Origin: Vanessa cardui
Taxonomy: Eukaryota; Arthropoda; Insecta; Lepidoptera; Nymphalidae
Direction of reading: 5' to 3'
Assembly: GCF_905220365.1 (NCBI RefSeq)
Contig: NC_061141.1
Location: 1,309,501 to 1,373,500, forward strand
DNA length: 64,000 nucleotides
Made by a program: the position numbers and the translations under genes. This document shows, one piece after another, positions 46,375-56,600 of this stretch (position 1 is its first letter; each line of letters starts with the position of its first letter). The notes below the pieces were generated by a model. It worked only from the letters and a program-made list of their open reading frames with translations. It was not told where the DNA came from and made no database searches.

Positions 46375-46450
46375 TTTTTTGTCATATTAATTTGTTTTAA
46401 AATATTGTTTTGTTTGGAGTCGGTTTTTTTTTGTTAAAATTTTTATTTAT
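46375..46450 (+). repeat. Rep-H right-half copy
   Basis: AATTTGTTTTAAAATATTGT and TTTGTTTGGAGTCGGTTTTT. Confidence 0.65.
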
Positions 46451-46599
46451 TTATATACTAGATTATATTAACATCGAATATCTTGTTCAAAGACTGAAAT
46501 GCACATATATCTGCATTATGAATGAGTAATATCGTGACTAAAATATCCAATGCGGCACAACCAAAGGCAAACAATAGTGAATATTGTTTAAAAATTTAT

Positions 46600-46712
46600 A
46601 AATAAAAGGATGTATTTTATTCAAGTAGGCTCTCGATAAAAATGTGTAAATATATACCGTTACATAATGTAGATTCTAGCAAAACGAACCGGCAAGCAAT
46701 CTACTATAGATT
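46600..46712 (-). repeat. Rep-D relic
   Basis: The + strand reads TTTTATTCAAGTAGGCT and AGCAAAACGAACCGGCAAGC. Confidence 0.5.
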
Positions 46713-46892
46713 GTATGTTAATCTTTTCCAAAAATCTAATAGTATAGGTATATTTGGTGAATTAAATATTAACATTGATAAAGGTTTTTGATATTGAGGG
46801 AACAGAGATTCATTTCTCTGGTATAATAGTTCAAGTTCGTATTATATGTATGTATGTGATAGGTAGAGTTTGAGTGAGCCACTTGATAGGTC

Positions 46893-47033
46893 TACATCAA
46901 AGTCGAAGTCAAAAATCTTTATTCAAAATAGAAGTGATTACACTTTCTTATTGATAGTCAAAATATCTACCACCAGCTCGGAATTTAACACCTCAGACCT
47001 GATCCGGTGAAAGAAACTCAGCGGGATCACTTT
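46893..47033 (-). repeat. Rep-D2 copy
   Basis: Reverse complement of the 16.7 kb copy: AAAGTCGAAGTCAAAAATC to GAAACTCAGCGGGATCAC. Confidence 0.82.
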
Positions 47034-47271
47034 TTTTTCATGTCATGTTACGTATACAATGTATGTGTATTTTTAATAATAATACAAATATATTTTTGTT
47101 ATTTTAAATAGCCTGGTGACATAGCATTTTTTTATTTAATTTTACAACACCCACGAGCTAAGAGTTGTCCATGCTTATTTTACAGTTTACGACTGTATTT
47201 CTTCAACATATGATCATAACCTTTTATGTGCAGCTATAGTCCCATAATCACTGAGAAAAAAATCGGCTCAT

Positions 47272-47540
47272 GCATCTTTACATAGTATAAAACAAAGTCG
47301 CTTTGTCTATCCCTATTTCCCTTTGTACGCTTAAATCTTAAAAACTACGCAACGGATTTTGATGCGGGTTTTTTAATACATAGTGTGATTCAAGGGAAAG
47401 GTTTTTGTATATAATACATGAACAATATAGTAAAGAAACACTGATAATTTTAGAAGTTTGCAATGTGATGTCGTAAATAACAAATTCTGTATTATATTTA
47501 GTATGAGTATTGCACTCGTGCGAAGCCATATCGCTAGTAA
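47272..47540 (+). repeat. Rep-E copy, complete
   Basis: All family landmarks are present; it ends ATATCGCTAGTAAG. Confidence 0.87.
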
Positions 47541-48132
47541 GTTATATTACATTAGTAAATGTTAAGAAAGATTGTTGCAAAACTTCTTCAAAATGTACTC
47601 AAGGTTTACTGGTACAGTGCACTGGTCAATATCAATAAGACCATAATCCCAGTACTACCCAGATCGTAGATGGCGATTTATCTCAGATCAATCAATATAA
47701 GCTGGATTGTCGACTTATAGTCTTTATAGCTTAAGGTTGAGGCCGATAGTGATGCAGCAATCTTTTAGTTACATGTAACATCTTTGATCATATTGTACAG
47801 AATATATCAAAATATATTACCATGTGAGAAATACTATTTTTTAACCCGGCGAGCGTAAGGTTAATATTTGTTACATAGAGCGTAAGGTGGGTGCAGCGTA
47901 CCCATATGTTGAATTAGGCATTTTAATGTGAATATAATATTTTATTGATGACCTTATTAACTAATATAACTATTTAATAGTACAAGAATTGATTGTGAAA
48001 AAAATAAACCAAAGAAATATTTTTTAATCATTTATTTTTGGAATAATAAAAAAATAACATTTTCCCTTAAACATACCATGGCACTTGAAATAATTATTTT
48101 CTTAATATACGAGTAAGTACCAATCTTTAAAT

Positions 48133-48402
48133 ATCCAACGTTGGGTTATGGTATCCTTTTGAAGAAGGTTTGGAACTTATTCCACCACGTTGATCCAATG
48201 CGGGTTGGTGAATTAACAAATAGCAGAACTTCGTTGAAATTTATAATAGTACATACAGATTTCCTCACGATGTTTTCTTTAACTTAGAGATGAATTATTA
48301 ACACAATATAGTACAAGAAAACTCAGTGGTGGTAGCTTGGATTTGAACCTGCAATCATCGCTTAAGATGTTCGTGTTATAACCACTGGGCCATCTCGGCC
48401 CT
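48133..48402 (-). mobile_element. SINE-A copy, diverged
   Basis: The body and the head (GATTTGAACCTGCAATCATC, then CCACTGGGCCATCTCGGCC) are clear; the 3' end is decayed. Confidence 0.75.
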
Positions 48403-48781
48403 TGATTTTTTTTGTTATAGATAAAGTTGAGATAAAGAATCTGTTGAAACAATTACGTACATAACATTTTCAATATCATATTTTATTTCATACAAGTTAT
48501 TGTAGTAACAGAACAACCTTTTGAATGATTTTTTTCTTTATTCAGCAGTTCTTTAAAAAATACCACAAAATAATTTAAATTTTACTAATATTAAATAAAG
48601 ATATATCCCTCGTTTAGATTTATGCGAGTTGCTTTTTATTTTTAGTAAAATTCGTGAATAAAAAATAAGTTCTCTGAAATATCACAAAATTTTATAAGAG
48701 AGCGACGTCTTATGGTGTCTACAATATATAGTCAGCTGTCTGTCATGGCATTCTCACATAAAATATGTTCAATAACAGATT

Positions 48782-48828
48782 GTCTAGACTTCGGTATATA
48801 ACTAGTAGTTATTTATTGAAGTCTAGAC
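48782..48828. repeat. 11-bp inverted repeat
   Basis: GTCTAGACTTC and GAAGTCTAGAC flank a 25-base loop with an inner TAACTAGTAGTTA. Confidence 0.85.
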
Positions 48829-49204
48829 CAACGTCTAAAAATATATGGGTTTATAATACAAAATAGATACACAAAGAGACACATAGAACTGAAATTAACG
48901 TGGATTAATTAAACTCTAAAGCCTAGATATAGGGCGCCAAGTTATTCTTAATATAATAATACTCACTATTTTCCAGCTTACAGGCCCTTGATATGAACAA
49001 ACTCAGGTTTATTTTATTACAGAAAGCAGTCATTCTCAATACAAGTAGGATTGTGCGGAAATTTTTATCAAGTGATTAGCTAGTCCGTTTTTGTTTGGAT
49101 AAAATCCCGCAAAAAACGGAAAATGAAACCTCGTTAAAACGAGAGCATAGATGACATTAAAAAATAAACAGTCCAACTTATGTTAAAATATTAAAAATGT
49201 TATG

Positions 49205-49460
49205 TTATGTTAGACTAACAAGAATTACCTCGGGAATCCCCACTAGGCATTGAAATACCGCATAGACGGGCTAACCGTCAGGGCGTCATAATAGCTTGCG
49301 AAAGCGATCCTGTGGCGCCCTCTGAAAAGACAAAGAGGGTATCGCTGATTTTTGGTGGGTATTCTGGTGTACCAGGGCGCACACGGCGTCTTGGACACCG
49401 GTGAGTCTCACATACCCCCCCCCCCCCCCACTTCACATGTGGGAAACGCGTAGTGCGTTA
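49205..49460 (+). repeat. GC-rich island with a 15-base C run; probable transposon remnant
   Basis: A stretch far richer in GC than its surroundings (GGGCGTCATAATAGC, GTGGCGCCCTCTG, CAGGGCGCACACGGCGTCTT, then C15 at 49415-49429 and CACATGTGGGAAACGCG). Style and C run recall LINE 3' regions, perhaps of the jockey-like family at 27.5 kb; no coding is seen. Confidence 0.4.
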
Positions 49461-49550
49461 TTCCAACTATATATATACTCAAAATATATACATATATACA
49501 TTCAGATATTCTCACAATAATTTCCTTTACTGACCATTTCAAATAACGAA

Positions 49551-49580
49551 TTATATAACCGGTTTTAACCGGTTGTATAA
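49551..49580. repeat. 14-bp palindrome, one mismatch
   Basis: TTATATAACCGGTT, TT, AACCGGTTGTATAA. Confidence 0.88.
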
Positions 49581-50564
49581 AGTAAACGATTCAAATTAAA
49601 TTAATGTTAATAAATCATTACTTGAAATAAATATAATATTATTAATAAAAAATATATGAAATAAAAGTCCAACAAATTAAAAGATCGAACCATATTGAAA
49701 CCAGACGAAAAAAAAATAAATAAAGCGATATCATTATAACTTTTTAAATTCCATCGGATGCGTGCTCAGTTCGGATAAGCGTTTAAGGAAATATATTTTC
49801 ATGAAAGAACTCTGCGATGGATTTATATTAAAAACGTTTTAAAACTTGTTATTATAAAAGGCGAAAATATTTTCTGTATAAATATTATTTGGGTTAAGTA
49901 TGACGGAATCATAAAATTGTTTATGATAATTACAATAATTATACACAAAAGTTTGATATGAATGGATGGATGATTGAGACCAGCTGTTTTGATACGCGAA
50001 CAATTTTGTAATATAAATAGAATTGAATTGAATGACACAATATTATATTCGATACGTATCGGGACGGAAATAATAATAAAAATTTATAATATTAAAAACA
50101 TTTAAAAAATGAAAATTCTAAAAGAGCGCGACTCAACGCTAATTGGGTGGAAAAAAGTTCGTTTCTATTTAATACTAAATTTGAATAATAAACATAATAA
50201 ATAGTAACAAAACATTTTTCCATATTTCTATTACATTCAATAAATTTGAAGAATATTTTTTCCAAAATTCAAGATTTAAAATATTTTTACAGTGATTAAT
50301 GCTGCTTACTTATTGCTATGTTTATTTCTTTACAAAAAATAAATAGTTGTCAAAATGAGCAAAATCATACCTTCCCATTGGAAGTCTCTTTATGCCTCGC
50401 ATAATGAGTCTTGAGTGAAACAAGATACTTAATTATCAAATGGGAAAAGCAGACATGCCTTTTGTATTATGAAACACTAACGGTATGAGTCCGTGATTTC
50501 GCGCGCATTTGAATTTAGTTTGAGTGACACGCGCGATACTGGATAGTACTTGCACATTGCGGCA

Positions 50565-50770
50565 TTATTATTATATAGTTACTACTTATTATATCAGCTA
50601 TCTCTGAGTGAAAGTTCCATCAAAATCGATTCAGTCGTCCCAGAGATTAGCCGGAAAATACAGACATACAAACGAAAATAAAAAATTTTGGTATAAGAAT
50701 CGTGTAGGCATACATATGCATTTAGTAAAAAGCGGTTATTTTAATATTACAAACAGAAGATTCAATTTTA
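50565..50770 (-). repeat. Rep-F copy
   Basis: TCAAAATCGATTCAGTCGTC, CCAGAGATTAGCCGGAAAAT and TTTTAATATTACAAACAG in reverse family order. Confidence 0.78.
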
Positions 50771-51173
50771 TATGTATATAGATTAATAATTTAATTTATA
50801 TTAATTTTTAAAAGCCTTACAAAGAAATGTAAAACTGTTGCAGCTTGAAAGGTTTAAATTAAATATAGTGAAAATATTTAATAAAAACCGCTACGTATAA
50901 TCCTGTATAAGCCTTTAATCTTAATGACTGTCTCAGTAGTTTTGTGGTTAAGTGATTGGGAATTCGGTTCATCTAGTAAGAAGTCCAAGTAACAATCTGG
51001 AGTTAGGTAGAATTGCAATCTCTTATCTCACCGACGACAGATTTCAAGTTCATTTCATTAGCTTATGTTAATAAAGAAATTAAAAGTTCAATATAATATT
51101 ATATAAAACCTTCTGTATAATTGTCTAATTTTAGAGCCAGGTCTAAATCAATTTTAAATAGGCTACTCCATCA

Positions 51174-51482
51174 GATGCTGAGATGGCCCAGTGGCTAGAA
51201 CGCGTGCATCTTAACCGATGATTGCGGGTTCAAACCCAGGCAAGCACCGCTATATATATGTATGTGCTTAATTTGTGTTTGTAATTCATCTCGTGCTCGG
51301 CGGTGAAGGAAAACATCGTGAGGAAACCTGCATGTGTCTAATTTCATCAAAATTCTGCCACATGTGCATTCCACCAACCCGCATTGGAACAGCGTGATAA
51401 GGCCTCCTCTCCTTAATGGAAGAGGAGGCCTTATCTCAGCAGTGGGAAATTTACAGGCTGTTAATTTACTTTTACTTTTTTA
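51174..51482 (+). mobile_element. SINE-A copy, AT-tail subfamily, with 11-bp TSD and internal hairpin
   Basis: Flanked by CTACTCCATCA at 51163-51173 and 51483-51493. Near its 3' end the usual sequence is replaced by an inverted copy of the GAGGAGGCC region (51396-51435). Confidence 0.92.
51396..51435. repeat. Perfect 15-bp inverted duplication inside SINE-A
   Basis: GATAAGGCCTCCTCT, loop CCTTAATGGA, AGAGGAGGCCTTATC. Confidence 0.95.
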
Positions 51483-51879
51483 CTACTCCATCACGCTGTT
51501 CACTCATGAAGGTTTCCTCACAAATATTCTTTCGCCGCAGATTGCTAGACTTATTGGTTTCCCGCAATTGAAAGTGCAATCTTTTTTTAAGTTCACGCGT
51601 TACAGCTAGGTTAGAAGTAGGTCATATATACAGATATGACCTAATAAAAATATTAACCTCAAACTGTATGCCTTAAAATGATAAGACAGAGGATCAGTCC
51701 CATGTGTATGGACTAACTTAATACAATGATATAAATTCTCGATATTTCCCAGACATTAAAGACTGTTTATATACTCTTCACTTCTTAATAATTGACTAGT
51801 AAAATATAAGATTTTAAATTAACATAGTTATTTTTATTATTTAAGTTATTAATGTATATAAATTAAATACAATAGGAGT

Positions 51880-52366
51880 GGTGACCGGTGTTTACGCAAA
51901 CGTACGAGAAAGGACGTAGTCTGATATGGACACTTCTAACATTATCAACAACAACAACAACAACAACAGCCTGTAAATTCCCACTGCTGGGCTAAAGGCC
52001 TCCTCTCCCTTTGAGGAGAAGGTTTGGAACTTATTCCACCACGCTGTTCCAATACGGGTTGGTGGAATACACATGTGGCAGAATTTCTATGAAATTTGTC
52101 ACATGCAGGTTTCCTCACGATGTTTTCCTTCGCCGCTGAACACGAGATGAATTATAAAGACAAATTAAGCACATTAATCAGCGGTGCTTGCCTGGGTTTG
52201 AACCTGCAATCATCGGTTAAGATGCACGCGTTCTAACCACTGGGCCATCTCGACTCTTCACATTATCAACATCTACCCGCAAACTTCAGTCTCGTGAACA
52301 AGACATTCGTAGATAATGTCGAAATATCGAGCGCCATCAACTAAAATAAACATGGTAAATATCCCG
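51880..52366 (+). repeat. Rep-J copy 2, interrupted by SINE-A and rearranged
   Basis: CGTACGAGAAAGGACGTAGT (inverted relative to copy 1), then GGACACTTCTAAC, the SINE-A, CAAACTTCAGTCTCGTGAAC, and finally AACATGGTAAATATCCCG, again inverted. Confidence 0.65.
51951..52259 (-). mobile_element. SINE-A copy, full length, with 12-bp TSD, inserted in Rep-J
   Basis: ACATTATCAACA lies at 51939-51950 and 52260-52271. The flanks align with the uninterrupted Rep-J copy at 8.9 kb, so the insertion point is known. Confidence 0.93.
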
Positions 52367-53149
52367 AAATTAATATTAAACACTATGTCTAGTAATTCCT
52401 AATCATCGAATGTCTATTTTAGTTTCATTAATCTAAATAAGCCTTAAAATGTACTGTCAATTTAAACAACATCATTAACTATGCACACAGACAAGAGGAA
52501 ACAAACGTATTCAAGTCTTCACATTTGAAGATCATAAACAATTTGCAGATTCACGTGATTTATAAACAGCAGCGTGTCTTATTTGTGCTTGAGATGTGGT
52601 TACAAGATGACGTCATGAATAAGTCGAGCAGACAGCGAAACAAAGATAAATGCGACGATGAATAAATCAAGTTGTTAACATTCCGTCCCGTTTCGTGAGA
52701 TTGAGGTTTCTCTGTAAAAAAACCTTCGTTTTGCGACACGTTTTGTCGAGTTAAACGCGCTTGTAGATTTTTGTTGATGTTTACACAAATGGGTTAACAG
52801 ACCCAGGTGCTCTCTCGTGACCAGTACGAGACAATGGATAGAATATATATATGTAGGAATTGCCAAATTGTTGTTAATCCTTCGTCTTCTACGAATTGTC
52901 AATTTTTTTTTTGTTTCTTAAGTAAGCTTATGTAACTGCAGGCAAAAGGGATTCAATAACATATCAAATGGTAAACTGTCAATAATAAGGTGACATTTTT
53001 TTTAATTGTCTCTATAAATAACTTAAAATATTTACTTGGACGATTCATCCATTTCAACACAAGATTATTTAGATGATTAAAAAGCTGACAGTAATATTTG
53101 TTAACTTTCAGGCAGGATATATTATAGGTATAATGTTGTTTAACTAACA
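52367..53149. other. Mostly unassigned
   Basis: A short Rep-C-like piece (GTAACTGCAGGCAAAAGGGA) at about 52931-52950; otherwise nothing recognised. Confidence 0.35.
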
Positions 53150-53216
53150 TAGTGCATTTCTAAATGGTGTTTCGTGGTTCTCCTCGGTAGAAACTGCATT
53201 TTGAACCGGTAGTAGA
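53150..53216 (+). repeat. Rep-D core relic
   Basis: GGTTCTCCTCGGTAGAAACT and TTTGAACCGGTAGTAG. Confidence 0.55.
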
Positions 53217-53324
53217 TTAACACAAAATAATTCTGTAAAATGAAAAATATGTAGTTTTTGAAAGAGTCTAATTGACGATTTTTTTATTTTGATAACGATA
53301 ACACATTCATTATTTAAGATAGTA

Positions 53325-53530
53325 TATCCTACCACTGGTCACCACCCCTTCCCTACTTTGTATAATTTATGTAACATTGGCAAAGTAAGAAATACTAATC
53401 ATCCCTTGGCCATAACATCTCCTATACGCCACTAACCCTGAAACCTACAATACTATGGCCCCTGTGCTTATAGTTACACTGTGCCGTCGTTCAAACCGAA
53501 GTACTACAGTACTAAGTAACGCATAAATAC
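53325..53530 (-). repeat. Rep-C copy, diverged
   Basis: GGTCACCACCCCTTC, GTAAGAAATACTAATC, TATAGTTACACTG and CAAACCGAAGTACTACAG appear in reverse family order. Confidence 0.62.
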
Positions 53531-53885
53531 TTTACATAAATTAAGTCAACGGGCAAGAAGGTTTTTTTATAATAAGTCCAAATCAGTCAATATCTATACC
53601 AATTACAAAAACATCTAAAACTGTTTACAATGATAATCATGTATTCTAATATATACCTGACATTTGAAACTAATACGGGAACGAAAAATCTGTTATGGAA
53701 AATATTAAGATGCAAGTAAGCACGGCGTGCAGAAAGATTAATCTCTCTCAAATTCTCGTTAGGAATATATTTTAAAATTATGATTGGTATTTGATGCGAA
53801 AAATGTTCAAGAAATTTATTGAATTTATATCGTAAATCAAATATATTTTTGCTCGTATTGTTTTAGAATAATAAAACAAAAACAA

Positions 53886-54133
53886 AGTAAAGCCTGTCAA
53901 TTTTCAACTGCTGGGCTAATGCCTCCTCTCCCTTTGAGGAGAAGGTTTTTGATCATATTCCACTATGACACCACCATATGAAATTAGACACATGCTGTTT
54001 TCCTTCACCGCTGAGCACGAGATGAATTACAAAGACAAATTAAGCTTACGAATATTCGGTGGTGCTTGCCTGGGTTTGAACCCGTAATCATTTGTTAAGA
54101 TGCACGCGTTATAACCACTGGGCCATCTCAGCT
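53886..54133 (-). mobile_element. SINE-A copy with a deletion
   Basis: Tail-end and head motifs are present; about 60 bases around the CCAACCCGCATTGG region are lost or altered. Confidence 0.8.
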
Positions 54134-54231
54134 AAAGCCAAAATTATTTTTTGAAAACTATACTCATACATTTTGGTATATATTTCAAAAATATGTGCTA
54201 ATTGTTCGAAAATCTTCAACTGTCAGTCCGT

Positions 54232-54275
54232 GGAAATTAGCTGACTAATGACAAAACATTAGTCAGCCAATTTCC
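54232..54275. repeat. 19-bp inverted repeat, one mismatch
   Basis: GGAAATTAGCTGACTAATG (54232-54250), spacer ACAAAA, and CATTAGTCAGCCAATTTCC (54257-54275). Confidence 0.93.
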
Positions 54276-54417
54276 GAACAGGATTTTTGTTTAATTTTAT
54301 TTCCGCCATGGACCTCATAGTGTAAAATATGCGTCGTGAGCTCTTTACAATGGTTACATATTCCGATATTTATGGTAATAACATTTTTGTGAGTTACATT
54401 ATAAATAAAATAATATT

Positions 54418-54720
54418 GATTTATTTATTTATTCATTGGCACACAAACAATATAATCATAACATACATTTAAATTACGGACTTACACAATTTTGAGCCAG
54501 ATTACGAGCATGCCGAGTACACATGACACAGCATGCTCGTATCACTTATATATTCATACAGTTTGATGTTTTTAATTTTAAAATTAATTTATAACATACA
54601 TTATATAAATAAAAATATATTGACATTATGTAACATTAATACTTAAATTAAATAAATTACATTGAATGCTAATTACTATGAAACTAATTAAAAATTTTAA
54701 AATGCAATTACTTAAAAGAT
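54418..54720 (-). repeat. AT-rich stretch just upstream of the kekkon exon; possible LINE 3' end
   Basis: Begins with TTTATTTATTTATTCATTGG and ACACAAACAATATAATC, similar in pattern to the tail and 3' UTR of the LINE at 30.8 kb. It also holds an 11-bp hairpin (TACGAGCATGC at 54503-54513 with GCATGCTCGTA at 54531-54541). Confidence 0.35.
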
Positions 54721-54738
54721 ACGTTTTCCTTGTTACAG

Positions 54739-54812
54739 ATCACATATGCGTTCAGCGAAGATAGTCAGTCAGGAATGCAAAAAATCGAAGAAATGACCAG
54801 CATCATAGCAAA
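54739..54812 (+). other. 5' UTR part of the kekkon coding exon, after a splice acceptor
   Basis: A pyrimidine-rich TTTTCCTTGTTACAG ends at 54738, a good 3' splice site 74 bases before the start codon. It implies an upstream non-coding exon that I cannot place. Intron loss or a transcription start inside this stretch cannot be excluded. Confidence 0.55.
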
Positions 54813-54843
54813 ATGGCTCACAAATGTTGGCAGACATGGCTGA
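54793..54843 (+). other. Short upstream ORF overlapping the kekkon start codon
   Basis: An ATG 20 bases upstream of the main start, in a different frame, opens a 16-codon ORF (MTSIIAKWLTNVGRHG) that stops with TGA at 54841-54843, inside the main coding sequence. Its start context (GAAATGA) is adequate. An overlapping uORF can reduce initiation at the main ATG; that effect is inferred. Confidence 0.5.
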
Positions 54844-56256
54844 CAATCGCAACAATCACTCTAGTAACGACTATCACAAACGCCGACTTTACAACGGAAT
54901 GCCAAAGACCTTGTGACTGCAGGTGGCAATCCGGTAATAAAGCTGCTATTTGCTCCAACTCGAGCTTACGAGTCGTGCCAGCCAATCTCAGCAGTGACAT
55001 ACAAATACTCGATCTCTCCAACAACAATTTACTCCAGTTACACCAAGAAGCCTTCAAAAGGGTAGGCCTAAGTAATCTAAAAAAACTATTCCTTAGAGAG
55101 TGCAGTATTGAAGCCGTACACAAAGCGGCATTCATGACATTAGCTATCATGATAGAATTAGATTTATCAAAAAATAGAATAAGACATCTGCATCCAGACA
55201 CTTTCAAAGGCACCGAGAAACTTAGGTTAATAAACTTGAATAACAACTTTATCGATAAGTTGGAGGACGGACTATTTCGCAATCTGAAGTTCCTTCAAAA
55301 AGTTGAGGTAAGCAATAACAGAATAGTCAGGATCGGAACGAAGGCATTCGTAAACTTACCGCAGTTAAAGATATTGAGAATCGATGGAAACAGTTTGAGC
55401 CACATGAAACCGGAAACTTTGATGGCGTTAAGAAACTTATCCGGATTGGATCTACACAACAATCCATGGAGATGCGATTGCAACTTACAAACATTCAGAG
55501 ATTGGGTGATCAGCCACAACTTATACACGCCGCCGACGTCGTGTGCGGAGCCCGCCTCGATTCGATCGAAACTTTGGAACGAATTAGACTCTTCGAACTT
55601 CGCCTGCCGGCCTACTATATTGGAACCGCTGCCGGACGCGACTATCAAAAGTTATGAGGAGAACGTGACTCTAATTTGCAAAGTCGTCGGCAATCCCACG
55701 CCAGACGTTGTATGGCGCTACAACGGCAAGACAATTGAGTTGCGATCCTTTGGAGAGATCCGTTACACCGTCACAGAGAACACGATGGATTTGATCAGAT
55801 GGGTTAATTTGACGATACTTCATTCGCGTTATAGTGATAGAGGAAATTACACATGCGTTGCCGAAAATCCTGGTGGAAAAGACGAGAAAACGTTGACGCT
55901 TGTTTTGTCAAAATATGGCGGTTCGGGTACTATAGCTGGCATGGATGCGGATACCTTTGCAATTTTAGTGGGTTGCCTAACATCTATTGTTATTATATTC
56001 GGGGCAATATTGGCCGTTTGCTATTTTACGACGCAGAACAGTGAACTGAAAAGACTGATTAAAACCGACACTCGTTCCTCGAATGGAGAAGCTTTAATAG
56101 AGGGTTCTGTTAATTCTGAAGTCGAAAAAAGTTGTAAGACAGATGTTAATCCCGTTACAAAGCCGCCGAGAAAATATGAACCCCCGTCCCTTGCGAACGC
56201 CGCAACAGAGATGTTGGAGCTTAACAAGACTTTACTGGATAACGACTCTGTTTTAG
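54813..56256 (+). CDS. kek5: Kekkon-family (Kek5-like) LRR-Ig transmembrane protein, first coding exon (residues 1-481)
   Basis: This exon encodes the extracellular, membrane and juxtamembrane part of a single-pass cell-surface protein. Visible in order: a hydrophobic signal peptide (about 1-24); an LRR N-cap with C30, C34, C36 and C47; about six leucine-rich repeats (about 64-213, with LDLSNN/LDLSKN-type units); an LRR C-cap beginning NPWRCDC, with C221, C223, C244 and C265; one Ig domain (about 266-366) with C289, W301 and C348 in a DRGNYTC motif; a membrane helix (about 382-405). N-glycosylation sequons occur at N49, N58, N209, N284, N332 and N345. This domain order is that of the insect Kekkon family, whose Drosophila members modulate EGFR or BMP signalling and neuronal adhesion. 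The cytoplasmic EGSV, NPV-KPPR and KTLLD stretches recall Kek5 most; the paralogue call is from memory. The ATG sits in CAAAATGG, a good insect start context. The exon ends at TTTTAG|GTAAGC after the first base of codon 482 and joins 58479. Confidence 0.9.
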
Positions 56257-56376
56257 GTAAGCACTTATTATCTCTTGCGATTTGCGATTAATGTGACGTA
56301 ATACTTAAAGCAATATTACATATTTAGATGTCGTTGTATCAATGTTCTTTTCATTTTCTACTTTCATAAAAAACTT

Positions 56377-56600
56377 GACGACCTCCATGGTCGAGTGGTG
56401 TGTACACTGATATTCATGGGTACACCACGTGTCGCGGTCCCGGGTTCGATTCCCGGCCGAGTCGATGTAGATTATCATTAGCTTTCTATGTTGTCTTGGA
56501 TCTGGATGTTTGTTTTACCGTCGTTACTTCTGATTTTCCATAACATAAGTGGTTTTAGCTACTTAAACTGGAATCAGAGTAATGTGTGTGATGTTGTCTC
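56377..56600 (+). mobile_element. SINE-B copy in the kekkon intron, sense orientation
   Basis: Full-length copy with intact TGGTCGAGTGG and GGGTTCGATTCCC. It begins 121 bases after the 5' splice site. Confidence 0.9.

Larger units (their letters stand above)
47541..49204. other. Mostly unassigned; holds one SINE-A and one hairpin
   Basis: Outside 48133-48402 and 48782-48828 no gene or repeat is recognised. Confidence 0.4.

Noticed and set aside
54818..55648. Antisense frames over the first kekkon coding exon
   Set aside because: Leucine- and serine-rich shadows of the LRR coding sequence.
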